Source: Isoetes taiwanensis (lineage: Eukaryota > Streptophyta > Lycopodiopsida > Isoetales > Isoetaceae). Taken from it: DNA of 64,000 bases. Below are positions 25,331 to 37,500 of this stretch, piece after piece. A model generated the notes under the pieces. That model searched no databases. It worked only from the letters and a program-made list of their open reading frames with translations, and was not told where the DNA came from. The stretch is from NCBI GenBank assembly GCA_021234155.1, contig JAJEKV010000052.1:5191606-5255605 (forward strand), in the 5' to 3' direction. Positions within the stretch are counted from its first letter, which is position 1. Each line of letters opens with the position of its first letter. A program made the position numbers and the translations under genes.

Positions 25331-26065
25331 GTAACGACTCCTCTGAATATTCGTATCATACAAACATTATACTCGTATATACAAGGCAATTGACACCTGC
25401 GAATCTTGAAGAAGTAGTTGCATGGAGCAAGAGTTTGAACTCGCAACCTTGGAGTTGCGGAAGTCACACACCTTTACTTGATGCCTACCAATATCTACTA
25501 AAGACATTCCCTACATGCATATGCATGCCTACATACATGCGGAGCACTTGACATGATCTCATCTATTGGAGTGGCGTGATCACGGTAGTTAGCTATGTAT
25601 ATAGCAGGCGTCTCCTTCTTCGAACCATTAGGTTCAGCTAGTCTTAGCCTTCTAGGCATGCAATCTGTAGTGTTCACCTTGCCTTGAGACCATTGTACTC
25701 TTGATTCCTGTTCATATATCAGATTCTTTGCCGATCTTGGCGATATTTCTTAGTATTGTGCGTATTTTTCCCGCGTATTTTATTGTTTTTCGCGTGGAGT
25801 TCATGACATTAGCGAGAGCTCATGTATTCTTTTTGATATTCAAGAAGTCTTATTTTGGCATACAGTCTCTTTGCTTTTCTATTTCATTCTTTCTGTTCTA
25901 ATTTCTTTGCAAAATTCCGTGTGACACACTATACTAAGATTCGTCTTGCAGGCAATCCCGAGCCCAGACCCTAAACATAGTTTATATTAATCCCCAGAAA
26001 GTCTTCAGAATGAAGATCCCGAATAATATAATAAATTACTTGTTATGGACTTGCTTAATTGTGTA
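25331..26065 (+). repeat. Probable LTR of the plus-strand gypsy element
   Basis: Begins TGTAACGACTC directly after the polyprotein, a common plant gypsy LTR start. It has a TATA-like TATGTATATAG near 25597 and a C/T-rich leader afterwards. The end is uncertain; a second TATAACGACCC at 26067 may mark the boundary or the start of another LTR. The region includes a minus-strand tRNA-like stretch (25420-25490). Confidence 0.5.
25420..25490 (-). other. tRNA-like (Pol III B-box-like) segment inside the LTR
   Basis: On the minus strand AAGGTGTGTGACTTCC... is followed by GGTTGCGAGTTCAAACTC and TTGCTCCA. This has the look of an anticodon arm, T-arm/B box and acceptor end. The first half does not fold into a complete cloverleaf by eye, so it is not called a tRNA gene. 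It could be a tRNA-derived SINE piece. Confidence 0.3.
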
Positions 26066-26377
26066 GTATAACGACCCAAGAGGCTATTGCAAGATTTTTG
26101 GCCTTGCATTTTCTCTGTGCATCCTCTCTGCACAAAAAAGGCCACATGCAAAATTTGGTTTCTTCCATGGTAACCGATCACAGGGAAGCCTTTCTAGATC
26201 CACAATAATATCCCATCCACAAATTTGAAGGATGCCAGGAAAGAGGAATTGCATTTAGGAAAAAAAGTAGTTATTATGCAGCTGAAATTGCAAAGGACCT
26301 TTGGTACAAAACTCGCACTTATCTTCCAATCTCGGCGGCCGACATGCACGTTCGATTGCCACTTTGCAAGAATTGAG

Positions 26378-26570
26378 TCATAGGTTCGGCTTTGATTTTC
26401 CCACTCTCTTATCTATGTTATCCTGCAACAGAACATAAGACATTGGCATCAGTAAAACCTAAGAGCTAACAAAGAATGTTAGCAAATAAAAAAAATAAAG
26501 GGACAAAGATAAGCATTTACCTGCCTATTCTGGCAAGGCTTATTCTACTGGTGCATAAGTAAAACATAAT
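26378..26570 (-). pseudogene. Two exon-like pieces with splice-site shapes
   Basis: Minus strand: a 50-base piece (26521-26570) is bounded by GCTATAGCAG| and GGCAG|GTAAAT. It is followed by an intron-like gap and a terminal piece (26378-26422) after TTGCAG| that reads DNIDKRVGKSKPNL then a stop. The best joining frame has an in-frame TAG in the first piece. It may be the 3' end of a decayed gene, possibly related to the PPR remnant upstream on the same strand. Confidence 0.3.
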
Positions 26571-27920
26571 CTGCTATAGCTTCTTTTGTATTAACTGATT
26601 GAAGTCCTTCTACACACAACATAGGCAGAGCATGGTATGCATAGGCAGACAGACAGGGAGATTGAGTTCGTTGAAATAAATAGAACAAAAAAAGAGACGC
26701 AAGAATCCAAAAGCAAAATCAATGATCAGATCATGCAGTCTGTTTTGGCTTCATCCCTAGCCAATTTGCTACACAGCTAACAACAAGCAACTCTAAAGAT
26801 CCGTTGTAATAATTTAGGGTCTAGGTAATAAACAATTTGGAATGGTGAACAAATGTACCGTTGTTGTAGATTATTCATGGCCTTGCCATTGGCATCAAAA
26901 AGTAATGGAAGTTTGGTGAATATTCAACATCTTTTTGATAACTTTCCATTTCAAAACAGAGTGGACATCCTTATATGCAGCAGATACGCAACCAGATAAC
27001 CAATTACAATACAAATTTAAACTCAAGATGGAGTTTAAGAAAGTCTGGCCATTACAAAACTTCTGTATGAGCCTCGAATGGAGCTGTTAAAAAACATGAT
27101 AATGCCAAAGCCAAAGGTTCCGACACCCAGAACAAAAATAGTGGATAAAGTTCAAGATAGATAGATGGTTCAAGGCGGAATTGCACAGAGGCAATAAAAA
27201 ACAACTACTATTTCTCCTCTCCACGCGTATCTACGTCCTCCATCATCCTAATTCGGGGAAACCATGTCTCCATATCCAGAAAACCCCAAATGCAGCCAGC
27301 CTTCAAGGGGCAAAGTGCAAATGAAATCCTAATATATATTAAAAAAAAAAAAAAAAGATCGCGCTTTTTGGAAGTCAGATTGTTTTTTAGGTGGGGAAAA
27401 TCCCCAAAGCCTTATAGGAAAACGAGCCAAGTAAAAAACTAAAAAAGTTTTTCTCCTGCCGAAAAATCCAAATTTAAACAATAGATACCAGCACAAATAA
27501 AAGCCGGTGCCTCCAACAACAATAGAGATACATCCTTTTTCTAGAACTTGAGCAATAGCTTTTCTGGCATCATCATAAAAATCTCCAATTGTGTACTTTG
27601 TAAATCGTAAATGAATGATGAGCTTAGATGTCTTCTTTTTTGATTAACTTGATAAATGTAGGCATTATATTACTATCATCGATTGAGTCAAGAATGTCAA
27701 TCAAGTGATGAGGAATGCCCAACAAAAACAAAGAGAGAAATATGATCAAGTCCGGAGAAGGTAAAACCTAAAATCGAAGTTACAATCTAGGAAAAAATAA
27801 AAAAAGCTAATGAATAATCAATCAAACCTGATAAACTTGACAAACTCGTCATTTCTACACTATTCTGCACCACCATCAATGGGAGAGCTACAAACCATTG
27901 CGCCCTTTCACTGCCTAGGT
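26571..27920. other. No gene recognised; includes an A17-type homopolymer
   Basis: AT-rich, with an uninterrupted A run near 27340-27356 next to TATATATT, which could be a retrotransposed poly(A) tail or a simple slippage tract. No protein motif. Confidence 0.4.
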
Positions 27921-28860
27921 CTAGCAGCCTATTGTTTCAAATAGTACAATAGCTCCGTTTGTATATGCATCTTGACAATAACCTCCAATTAAGACATTCC
28001 ATGATATCATATCTCTAACATGCGTTTTAGTAAATAAGCCTTGTGCATTCTGTAAGTTCCCACATCTGCTGTACATATTTATAAGTGCATTTCCCACAAA
28101 AACATCTATTTTATACCCATTCTCCATGATCAAGTATGCATCTGCATCCCATCTGTTAATGCAGCCAAGTTTGCACATGTATTAAAAAGAGAGATAAATG
28201 TTATTTTGTTTTGGAACTTTGCCTTCTAGTTGCATTTGATGGAAGTAAATAAGTGCTTATCGTTCCCATGGTGAACAAACATCGTAACAACTGCATTCGA
28301 TAAAACAACATTCCTCTTCAGCCTTTTATTAAACATTCTTTGTGCATCTTCCAAATTACCACACTTTCCAACCATATCCACAAGTGTTGTGCCAACAACA
28401 AAAGTATGAGACTCAAGATGCCTATCAAGGACACAAACATGGAGTTGTTTACCTTTTGCAAAGGCATCTGGACTGTAGCAAGTATTAAGAATACTGGCAT
28501 ACATAGCTGAATCCGGTTCTTCTCCCTCCAGGTATATTTGCCTAAAAAGACGAAGCTCATAATAGAATCTTCATTTTGAGCATAAGCAGCAATCATTGCA
28601 TTCTAAGATACAATGTCTTGATATGGGATTATCAAATAGCCTCCAAGCATACTCTATGCTCTTGCACTTTCTGTACATGCTTATAATGTAATTAACAATC
28701 ACAAGGTCCATTTGAAGTTCGTAATCAATAATATGGGCATGGATGCATTTTCGTTCTGCTCAGAATTCAGATCCCTCAAATGCATTCAAGATGCTAATGA
28801 AGGTGACTCTAGCATGGGCTTCTTGATGCTAGGTTCATGAGCTTGTACAATTTCAAGGAC
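27921..28860 (-). pseudogene. PLS-class pentatricopeptide repeat (PPR) protein, broken
   Basis: Plant PPR proteins bind organellar RNA and act in editing, splicing or stability. On the minus strand several PPR motifs follow one another across frame changes: AHIIDYELQMDLVIVNYIIS-MYRKCKSIEYAWRLFD (28.6-28.75 kb), NAMIAAYAQ (about 28.57 kb), GKQLHVCVLDR with TFVVGTTLVDM and GKCGNLEDAQRMF (28.3-28.5 kb), and VFVGNALINMYSRCGNLQNA with DMISWNVLIGGY (27.95-28.1 kb). The LVDM-GKCG-DA and SWN-IGGY signatures are typical of P-L-S repeats. At least three frameshifts separate them and no E/DYW tail is seen, so this is a truncated pseudogene. Confidence 0.85.
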
Positions 28861-29873
28861 TGTAAAACATTGTCGTCGCATAATCTAGAGGTAAAACGTT
28901 GCCGCTAACAAAAAATGTTAACCATGCAAAAGTTATAAGGGGAGAGATTGCCTTCACTTCCAGTTATGCATGTCGTCCAGTGCCTTAGATCAAATCGTCT
29001 AGTTCCCGTGCCTTAGATCAAATAGTTGCAAACAGATAACGCTTGGGTTTCAATTTAAGAAATGCACTAATTCATCAATTTACCCCAGCACATTATGCAC
29101 CCCGACAAATACATGGTGGCAAAGATAACTTCAACTTCTTTATTTTTTCAGAGTAAAACACAAAGAGTATTGCACAAACGCCCACCCAAAGAGAGTTTCC
29201 TCGACATTTCCTTATTTGCAATGAAAGAAAAAAAAAAGAAGGGAGGAAAAAAAGAAGCGGTGCAAAATAAGAGGCGAATGGAATGCATTGGCATTTCGGA
29301 AGCACAGTATTCATCTTCTTATCTTCATCTGCAATATCCAAAGACCTAATTTTCTTGAACGGCAAGTAGTGAGGTAACAAAATCGGCCAAAAAAACTCAA
29401 CCTACGAATGCCCAAGCTATAAGAAAAAGTGTCAAAGGGTCCCATGTACCCATAATAATCAGTTATCAAGTGAATTTTCCAGAGTTTTTACCCCTTCCTG
29501 CCGTAAAATAAAGTGGCATGATATTTCCATGTAGCTATTGAGCTCAATAATTAGAAACCACATCAAAAATAAAGGATAGAACATGAAAATACATTGCGCA
29601 CTCTAGATATACGCATTAATACATGCACTCGAATACACAACTAAATCATGGCAAAATCATAATGAAAATTGTATAAAAGTACAAAAAAAAGCCCATGTTA
29701 TTTATCCTAGATATTTCTTAAGATGGTTTAAATATAATTAGCGTAAACCACCAAATTTAAAAGTTCCTAGCATAAAACCACCAAATTTGGAGAATCTTAT
29801 AGGCTACATATGCCAAGCATATTAAGCATATTATTATTAGGTTATATAGGTAGGCTAGCAGCAGAAATACAAA
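28861..29873. other. No gene recognised
   Basis: Low-complexity A/G-rich tract near 29220-29265 and overlapping chance frames on both strands. Confidence 0.4.
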
Positions 29874-30083
29874 CTAATATTTAGTAGAGAAATACATATG
29901 CTCGAGTAAACTAGTTATCAGCATCCAGAGAGCCAACAATCTTTGCGATGGCAAATGGCGCCTCGCTTTGGTAACCATCGCGAAGAACTTCTGACGTAGC
30001 CTCGGCTCCGGAGCAGCATTTCTGATTTTTGCAGCATTCTCAAGAAGGTCCTGCGCACCTAAGAATATGGATGTAGAATCCAC
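29874..30083 (-). CDS. Small unrecognised ORF
   Basis: A 69-codon minus-strand frame with a basic, helical composition (AQDLLENAAKIRNAAPEPRL, then RQKFFAMVTKARRHL). The start codon is not decisive and no family is recognised. It may be an exon remnant. Confidence 0.2.
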   Translation of the reverse strand: MDSTSIFLGAQDLLENAAKIRNAAPEPRLRQKFFAMVTKARRHLPSQRLLALWMLITSLLEHMYFSTKY

Positions 30084-30670
30084 GCAGTCGCAAAATTCCG
30101 CCTACCAATGTAACTTGCTTTTAGCAACACTCGAATCGGGTTTGCAAACCGACCAAGAGATTTTGTAAATGCAGAATAACTTCGCCATCGAGGAGGAGTC
30201 ACATTTTAGTCGCCATTATAAAATTGAGTAGTTGAAGGCAGAGTGTAATAAATCCTTTCCCTTCCCCTTCCTTTTTATATCCCCCAATAACGAACAGGCT
30301 TCGGCACCTACAACGCCCTTCAATCCAAAAAACAAACTCTTCTCGCATCTCCTCGCTCTAGTCTCCGGTGACAGATAAGCTTTCTGCTCTGGATGGAAGA
30401 ATTTGAGGAAAGCCCATCCTTAGATATTTAGCAAGCATTAATGGGCGATTCACATGAGAGTATTTTTTCCCTCGGTTACGAGAAGCAACAAAGTATTTTC
30501 AGTCAGCTGATTGTTTTTCTCCTCGCACGCTGCATCTACAAGGACAAATTCTAGTTTCTAAACTGGGGCCAGAATTTGTTTGAAGATCACAGCCACTTTC
30601 ACCGCCCACTATATCTTCATGTGAATCCCCATAAGAAATACCGTCCATTTTTGAGTGTCTGCAGCATCGC

Positions 30671-31039
30671 ATGCATAACACGCGGGTAAAAGCCTCGCTC
30701 TTTGGTCAAATGGCGATTTCTAACCGCCAGTATTATTGCCCCTCGACATGGCCAGTCGCTTTCTTAAAAAAACGCATTTTTGCCAGTTGCCGCTTCAAAT
30801 TGAAAAAACGGGCGCTAACGCTAAAAACACGCATGCTAAAAACGATGAAGAAATCCGCTTTTTACCAAAAATCCAAAAATGGGTCGTTAACATTCCGTAA
30901 AGAAAAACCCCTCTCGTTTCTTAGTTTTTTTTCAATCCAGCAACCCTTTATGAAACCTGTAGCGCAAAACATAAAATGTACTCTGGAAGGCCAAATCTAC
31001 TGTTTGATGGATTCTGGATTTGATTTATATTTGGCTTAA
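30671..31039 (+). CDS. Unrecognised ORF, 122 codons
   Basis: Lys/Arg-rich N-terminal half (KKRIFASCRFKLKKRALTLK), then a hydrophobic C-terminal part. No motif recognised. The C/T-rich DNA downstream (31.05-31.15 kb) resembles a plant 5' leader, so the ORF may be chance. Confidence 0.2.
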   Translation: MHNTRVKASLFGQMAISNRQYYCPSTWPVAFLKKRIFASCRFKLKKRALTLKTRMLKTMKKSAFYQKSKNGSLTFRKEKPLSFLSFFSIQQPFMKPVAQNIKCTLEGQIYCLMDSGFDLYLA

Positions 31040-32261
31040 AAAGGTGCAGTTTTTTCTTTACCTCTGTTTTGATTTCGATTCTCGATTAGATTTCAGCTTC
31101 GTGAGTTTTTCTTTCTCAGCTTTTCTCTCTACTGAAGCGGTATTTCGCCTGAATTGGCTTTCATTTACCGGCCAGGCCTGACTATTAATCCCCGAAAGCT
31201 GCTTGACCTATAATTGCATCCAAATTTTGCCTACATCTCTATGAATTAGTGGATGATCTAGTGTTGGTGATCTATACCATGCTCGTTCATTTAACCCCGT
31301 AAGCCTGTGGGCTTTATTAGTTTCTTTATCCTTTCTATTTCTCGGTCCATATCATGGCAATGAAGGTAGTCACAAAAATAGCCCTATATTTGTTAGAATA
31401 CCTGAAAATGTTGATCCCCTCGCGAATATATCCAAACTCCGCGTTCCTGACGCTCAAAGTCAAGGATGGTGATATCTTCGCTTCAACTCCAGCCAGTCGC
31501 ATTGTATTCACGTATAAAATTATTTTGAAGGTGCTGAAGTCGGCACGCCCATGTGATCTCCAAACCACAAGAATCCTTTAATACACATTAGCTACACTAT
31601 GCCCCGTATTAAGTTAAGTTAATGCTTGGCCACTTGGACCACAGTTAAAACGTACCAAGCATGAACAGGTTCTAAGTTGGCAAGAATGGAAGGCTTCAAA
31701 TATAATTTTGTGGGTTTGCCCGATATATGCGCCATGTGCTTGCCTCGCCTCCAGCATTCCTCAGAAGGCCACAACAAGCATCAAGCCCTAATAGAGTTAT
31801 ATGCAAATCAAAGCCCCAAAGGTGCAAGCGCAGTATGATAAAGTATTTTGGCTGTGGTTTGCAAATTGTAGAACCTTTAATAATGAATGCAAGAGGGTTC
31901 ATTGCTTATGGATGCTTATGGTTCAAAGAGGAAGAGCCATGTGCATAGACACTTATGACTGGGCGATGTTGAATTTATTAATGCTAGGTGTGTGGTTTAA
32001 CTAAACTCTACAAAGTCTCTTCCCCATACTTTCTCTTAGGTTTTGAAGTAAAGAGGCTCGATGATTGTGGTTTAAAAAAGTCTCTTTTCCATACTTTCTA
32101 GTTTTGGCTAAAGAGACTGTATATGATTGGGGTAGCAATTGGAAACCCGCTGCTTAAATTATCTACCCTTTTTTTCCCTTAATGAACTTTAAAAGTGAAG
32201 ATTAACATGGTCAAATAATGAAGTTTAATCCTTAAATTACTCTATAGATTGGTAGCAAATA
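31040..32261. other. No gene recognised
   Basis: Mutually overlapping frames on both strands at 31.3-32.0 kb without a motif. A short imperfect duplication (AAAGTCTCTT-CCATACTTTCT) occurs at 32010 and 32080. Confidence 0.4.
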
Positions 32262-32763
32262 AGTTTGGGTTCAAGTTCGGGAATCCCTCGAAGACAGCTC
32301 TCAGGAGGACCCGCGGGATCTAACAAGAGAGTCCTGGGACTATGTCAATGGATTTACGGAAAGAGAAGAAAAAAGAAGAGAACGTAACAAATGAGAGAAA
32401 GATGATAAGCTTCCTTTGATATCATCAATGATGAAAATACATGAGCTCTTAATAGAGAGAGAAAACTGTAAAAGAGACAAGACTCAAAACTCATCTAAAA
32501 ACTTAAGAGCTAACTTCTACTCATAAATATGTCCCAACCCAACCGAGGCTCCGATGAATGTTGCCAAGGCTCCTTGAAGTGCTCTAGAATCACGCCGGGA
32601 CGCCGACGCAAGCAAGGATCTCGTCACTTGTGCCCCTGAGCTGGGCTTTGTTGATGCTCAGTTTCATCAAGGTGGGTTCTGGCCAGTTGGTCTTTCTCAT
32701 GGAGTCTTGGATGTCTCAATCTGGTGGCTGATCAGATCCTTCTTGAGCTTGACCTGGTCTGTC
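32262..32763 (-). repeat. 3' LTR-like repeat (left copy)
   Basis: About 500 bases colinear with 42658-43189. Shared words include GAGAGTCCTGGG, AGATGATAAGCTTCCTT, GATGAAAATACATGAGCTCT, AAAGAGACAAGACTCAAAA and TGAGCTTGACC. The boundary is set where similarity stops; the expected TG...CA ends are only clear in the right copy. Confidence 0.75.
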
Positions 32764-32896
32764 AGAGGAGGAAGTCAGTCCTCGGTGGCTCGTGAGGCAG
32801 ATCAACACTTCCCACCAAACCCACACCCTCGTGAAAGGAAGAAAAGGAGGAAGCCGCTTCTGAGGTGGGCTTTGTGCCGACGGCTCAGTGATCCCC

Positions 32897-33855
32897 TCAC
32901 GGAGGCGAGGACGGGCACCATTGGTACCGGCCGATGAGATCCCGGGCGATTGAAGAGCTGAGAGTGTTTGGCCAAGGGGCGTGATCTGCATTCATAAGAA
33001 AGCGATTTACCCGCCATGCCTTCAAGGGCGCCGGGCTCGTAAGAAACGCGACCGATATTCCAAGCGAGGGAGAACAGTCCGGCTGGCACCGACACGCCGC
33101 ATTTGATTGCAGTGGAAAAAATAGGATCGCCGATTTAAGGAGCGAAGCAAATGTGCATTTCTGAGGGTGCAGCAAAATCCTCGCTGGAAGATGGACGTGG
33201 GCGATCGTGAGGTGGGAGTATTCGCAAAGAAGCGTTGGCACCATACGCATCCGGCTGTGGCCGCTGCCAAACCACGCCATAGCAATGTAGATCCAATTGG
33301 TGGTGCTGTTCAGAGTGGCACCTTTCTTCCCAATGTGAGCGGCGAACAAAACGGGATCCCACCCCGTGAGACCGGGTCGAGACTGGTGGTGTCCGTCCAA
33401 ACCGATGACCATCCATGACCTTGGTCCAAAAAAGCGAAGGCCAACGAAGTCAGAACCCGGGCGGAGGCAATGCCTGAAGCATAGGGAGAAGGAACCATGC
33501 CCGGGCATGGGTTGGGCAAAGTTCCTGAATTGACCGACAAGACCGGACTGGAGCCCCACACCAACGATCCCAAAGGAGAAGGAGAGAGTAGAGAGTTGAC
33601 AAAGAGTGGGCTATCCATCCCGCGGGGGACCGCCTTGCCATCCAACGTGAGCTTGTAACCCGATTGCAACCTCATGGTAGGTGCTGCATATAGATTTGGT
33701 GCATCTCCCGGTTCCTTTGGAACGGATACTTCCGCATTTGTTGGTTGCAGCCGCCTGCCGAGAGAAAATGACGGCAAGTCGCATGTACCCGATGAAGAGT
33801 TTAACCGGGGCGATCCTAAAGATATGGATTGTTGTCCCCGGGCGACCCATTGCAC
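32897..33855 (-). pseudogene. GC-rich open region after integrase
   Basis: Overlapping minus-strand frames (32897-33559, 33310-33855 and others) give about 1 kb with few stops. No domain was recognised. It lies between the integrase and the 3' LTR, where some plant gypsy elements carry an additional ORF. High GC alone lowers stop frequency, so coding status is uncertain. Confidence 0.3.
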
Positions 33856-34582
33856 GCTGGGGTCACTCGAAAAGTCAAGGCGCGGACTATCAAAGTCACC
33901 CAGAAATCATGGAAAGATGTGCTTGGCATCGAACTAATTCTTCGGCGTGAGAAAGTCCGGATCGCATGAAGCGGTATGAGGATCAAAAGGACGACAAGTG
34001 GGCACAAAAGACAAACCCTTTGGTCCTCGGTACGGAGAGTTCTGCCAAACCGGGGTGAACCAAAGACGCTTTCAGCGGGGATATCCGCATTGTACTACTC
34101 CACGCCGCCGCTACTTTGAAAGGAAGAGGGCGGCCGAAAGCAACCACATGTAATCATGATAGCAGAGGGAGCCGGAAGTCAACCGGGTGGCCTGCAAAGA
34201 ATGCAGTCTGGGCGGCCAAGTTTTGCTTTGAGCCTCATCACCATCGACTGAATAGCCTTGCCGCAGTTGGCACTGGATCACGGATCCGGATTGTCCTGCT
34301 CGAGTAGCAGGCGGATCGGGTCACCTTAATCTGTTTCTGAGAAGGATTGACCTGGGAGGAAGATTTTCCCGGTGTATTGGAGACGAAGCACGGCAATCTC
34401 CGCGTCATCTGTATATTTTCGTTTCTGCACCCCTGTAAGCTGACCTTGAAGAGAGGAGCCGAGGTCTTGTGTAGAAAGCTGAGCTGCTAAGGAGGCGACT
34501 GAGCGTCCCCGGGCCGAAATTTTGAACTTGAGTGCTGAAATTTTCACACGCCCGAAAGTACAAGGCATTGAGTTTAGGCATA

Positions 34583-35563
34583 TCATGCCCTGGCACTACC
34601 GTGAGAGAGCTGCTTTGACTTGTTGTGCTCCAATAAAGTCCACTGAACCGGAGCCGAGCCCCGCCGATTCCGAAGTTGGTTTGACTTCAAGCCAGTGTAC
34701 TTTTTGAGAGATCCGCATGAGCCCCAGAAGAGAGCTTCATGCTTGTCTTGAAGTTTGGCCTCCAAAATTGGTAACTTGTGCGCTGCGCCTTTGAAGGTCT
34801 TGGTGTACCGCGATCGAGGCCTCGAAAGTGCCCGTTGAAACCCTCGGCCATAAGGAGCCGCCTTTGGGATTCTTTTGTAACTTAAGAGCGCCACTTTGGA
34901 GCATCCCCGCCGATAATCGACAACAACCGACGCAGGGTGTTGTGGTGGTGGAGCCGGCCGCTGGCCCCGTTTGGGAGGTCCGGGAAAAAATGGTGGAAGT
35001 GGATGGTGTAGCGAGGAAGAGACAAAGATATGAGTGTGACCTGCGGTCATGACCGTGGGAAGACGGGCGCGGATGTTTAACTTGGTGAGTGATGACGGGA
35101 AAGGAGCAATGAGTGGAATTATGAGAATTTGGTGGTGTGGGAGGGAAGTAATGACTGATGAGGGGTTGAAAGTGCCCTCCCATTTAAACTTCTGAATGGG
35201 TGCTGGTACTCGGCTACGGTCCATTTCTTGGAGAAGAACGAGCAGAAACATCATTTGGGGCCAATCTATGTGGTGTTTGAGAGGTAGTGCGTAAAGAGGA
35301 CTGTGTGTTATAGAAAGGTTTTGGATATGGGTGTTCTTGATAGAATACCCAAGGAATTTCGCCACGAAATTTAACAAAGGTCCTCGTGGAGGCTTGTCGA
35401 CATTGGTCACTATGGACATGGGCATGATAAGCGTGTGCACCAAAACTCTGCGGACATCAATTTCCTCAGATAAAGCAGACCATGATACACAAGGAGTGTG
35501 CAAGGGGAATATGAAATACCCTCGTAAATCAAATGTTGAGTCAATGAAATAGAAGAAAGCCAT
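34583..35563 (-). CDS. Longest surviving ORF of the minus-strand retrotransposon
   Basis: A 326-codon open frame downstream of the integrase on the coding strand. The first half has alternating hydrophobic stretches (for example PLLNFVAKFLGYS, WPQMMFLLVLLQEMD) and a KFKWEGTFNPSSVI segment; the second half is Pro/Arg-rich. The frame shifts near 34.87 kb and the alternative frame (34737-35183) continues with protein-like sequence. The hydrophobic pattern loosely recalls the 'putative plant transposon protein' domains found beside some gypsy elements; this is not a firm assignment. It may be an additional or env-position ORF. Confidence 0.35.
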   Translation of the reverse strand: MAFFYFIDSTFDLRGYFIFPLHTPCVSWSALSEEIDVRRVLVHTLIMPMSIVTNVDKPPRGPLLNFVAKFLGYSIKNTHIQNLSITHSPLYALPLKHHIDWPQMMFLLVLLQEMDRSRVPAPIQKFKWEGTFNPSSVITSLPHHQILIIPLIAPFPSSLTKLNIRARLPTVMTAGHTHIFVSSSLHHPLPPFFPGPPKRGQRPAPPPQHPASVVVDYRRGCSKVALLSYKRIPKAAPYGRGFQRALSRPRSRYTKTFKGAAHKLPILEAKLQDKHEALFWGSCGSLKKYTGLKSNQLRNRRGSAPVQWTLLEHNKSKQLSHGSARA

Positions 35564-36959
35564 CGGAATTAATGTGGGGTGTAACCTGTCATGAACGCAC
35601 CATTGGCTGGCGAATCACGAACTCCGGTCGTGATTTTGGAGCCGAAGTTCCATTTGAGGAATTCGGTGAAAGCGGAAAAGTCGGCCAGACTTCGAGGCTT
35701 GGCCAATGGTGGGGTTTGCCTGAAAGTGGGCCAAGAAAGATACGTGATGCAAAAGCGGGTCGATCCTTGGGAGCAAAGAGTTTGAAGTGGTGAAAATCTT
35801 GGGGCAGCCATGGAATGATGTGCTGAATCGGTGAGGGGATGTCAAAAGGCGTGAAGACCTTAAAAGTCGAAAGCACCCGAGGGGAAGGCGCAGAGGAACG
35901 GTTTGTTTTGTGGGTTAATAACCGGAGGCTTAAGAGGTATGAAGAGTGAAATCGGAACCTACATTAAAAGCCAAAGTGTCAAAAGATGCTTAAGAAGGGT
36001 ATTGAGAGGCAAAATTTGGCTAAGTCCCAAAAACTGGCGCGGAGAAGCAATGAACTGCGGAGGATGAGACGCGGAAAGAAAGATCTGGATGCGACAGATG
36101 TGGCAAAAAGGACACCCATTAATGTTCCGAACCTACGTGAAAAGAAGGAATGGCATTCAATGCCGCAACCTCGGCGGGATATCATTGGTGCTGAATGTGG
36201 CCGGCGGTACCATGGCTAGATATGCGCGGAGAACGATTCTCATTTTTAGAAATGAAATTTTTGCATTGCAAAACATCGCTGGCGAAGTTGTGGATTGGTC
36301 CATCGCCGAGGAGTTCTCGGGCTGGTGGAATAAGAACTAAACGAGAAACGAAGGCATCCGGATGGCGCCAAGATGGCTCTGCCGCTTGAACAAAGATTGC
36401 ACCATGCCCATTTAACCGTCAGGAGTGGGATCACTTGTAAGATGAATTTCGTCTGATTCGCCACAAACCGCGGCATGCACATGGATCTACTGCGGCCGAT
36501 GGCTTTAACATCCCTCGGACTGAAGACCAATCCGGGATGGAGGTGGTTCTGCATCTGGCCGGGAATCCCAGCGCAACCCTACCATCTCTCCTCAGAACCC
36601 CAAGTAGAGGGTTTTTCCTCTTAGGGACCCAGTGCAGATAGGCTTCGAGTCCGCTTTTTGTATATAGGGCAAAGCGTCTATATGAAATAGCCGGGTGCTT
36701 CACATTTTGTAAAAAAATCTCCACTATAATATAAATCTACCGCCTTTCTAGTCACTTTCTCGTGGGTGTTTGCTTCTTGAACTGCCTCGTGGTGTTGATG
36801 TTCAATTTCGCGTGATGAAATGCTTTGAGACGAAAACCATTAACCAATGTAGGTAATGGAGTTACTCCATTCATTTAGTTGGAAACGCTAAGTCTAACCA
36901 TTTGAACAATTTCGTGATATGCCAAGTCAATTTTAAATCCTTCTGAGCTTACCCTTTAA

Positions 36960-37500
36960 AAAATTTTGTATTCTCGAATCATAAAGAAGAACCAAATCTC
37001 CTCTTTTTAATCGTTTTTGTCTTCAAACGTTATGGTCATGTAAAGATTTTTGCAATCAAGGTTCCGGCAACACGTAATAGGCGGATCCCTTCTAAGTTCA
37101 TCCAATCTGTTTCAATTGATAGACCCGTTTCTTTTGAGTGGATTATGAGCAGTGAGCTTTCGCCGAAACCGGAGGTTGGAAGGATGTAGTTCAAAACCGC
37201 ATGCGGAGCTTCCTGACCATAAAACCAATTTTAAAAGGAGGTACTGAATCTTGAAACAAGCATTGTAGGAATATCCAAAAGAACCGCGAGGAAGTTTTAT
37301 TCCGCCGAATCCTTCAGCGTGGCGAGTTTTCACAAATTTTCTTCTTGAATGGTGACCGAAGCCTTTTGTTGGGAAAGCTTTCTCGCCAAACCCATTGCCT
37401 GAGGATAGTGAAGGTGCTCTTTGGGTGATGATGTATCGTGGTGAGCAACTCGCCAGCCTCGATAGTACATGATTGATGAAATGAACACCACCTGGCCACC
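36960..37500 (-). pseudogene. Integrase core and C-terminal remnants
   Basis: Minus-strand fragments in order: a segment matching the area before the last integrase catalytic residue (HHHPKSTF..., 37.40-37.46 kb), then the region in plant integrases that contains the YG-EAV-P-EL block (near 37.15-37.25 kb), then LDELRRD-like text near 37.10 kb. Together these follow the usual late-core order of plant gypsy integrases. Two or more frame changes occur. Confidence 0.5.

Noticed and set aside
32255-32290. tRNA T-arm at GGGTTCAAGTTCGGGAATCCC
   Set aside because: No matching acceptor or anticodon arms; the sequence is the edge of the LTR-like repeat.
32707-32991. Plus- and minus-strand ORFs overlapping the left LTR edge
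   Set aside because: They cross the LTR boundary, so they are unlikely to be genes.
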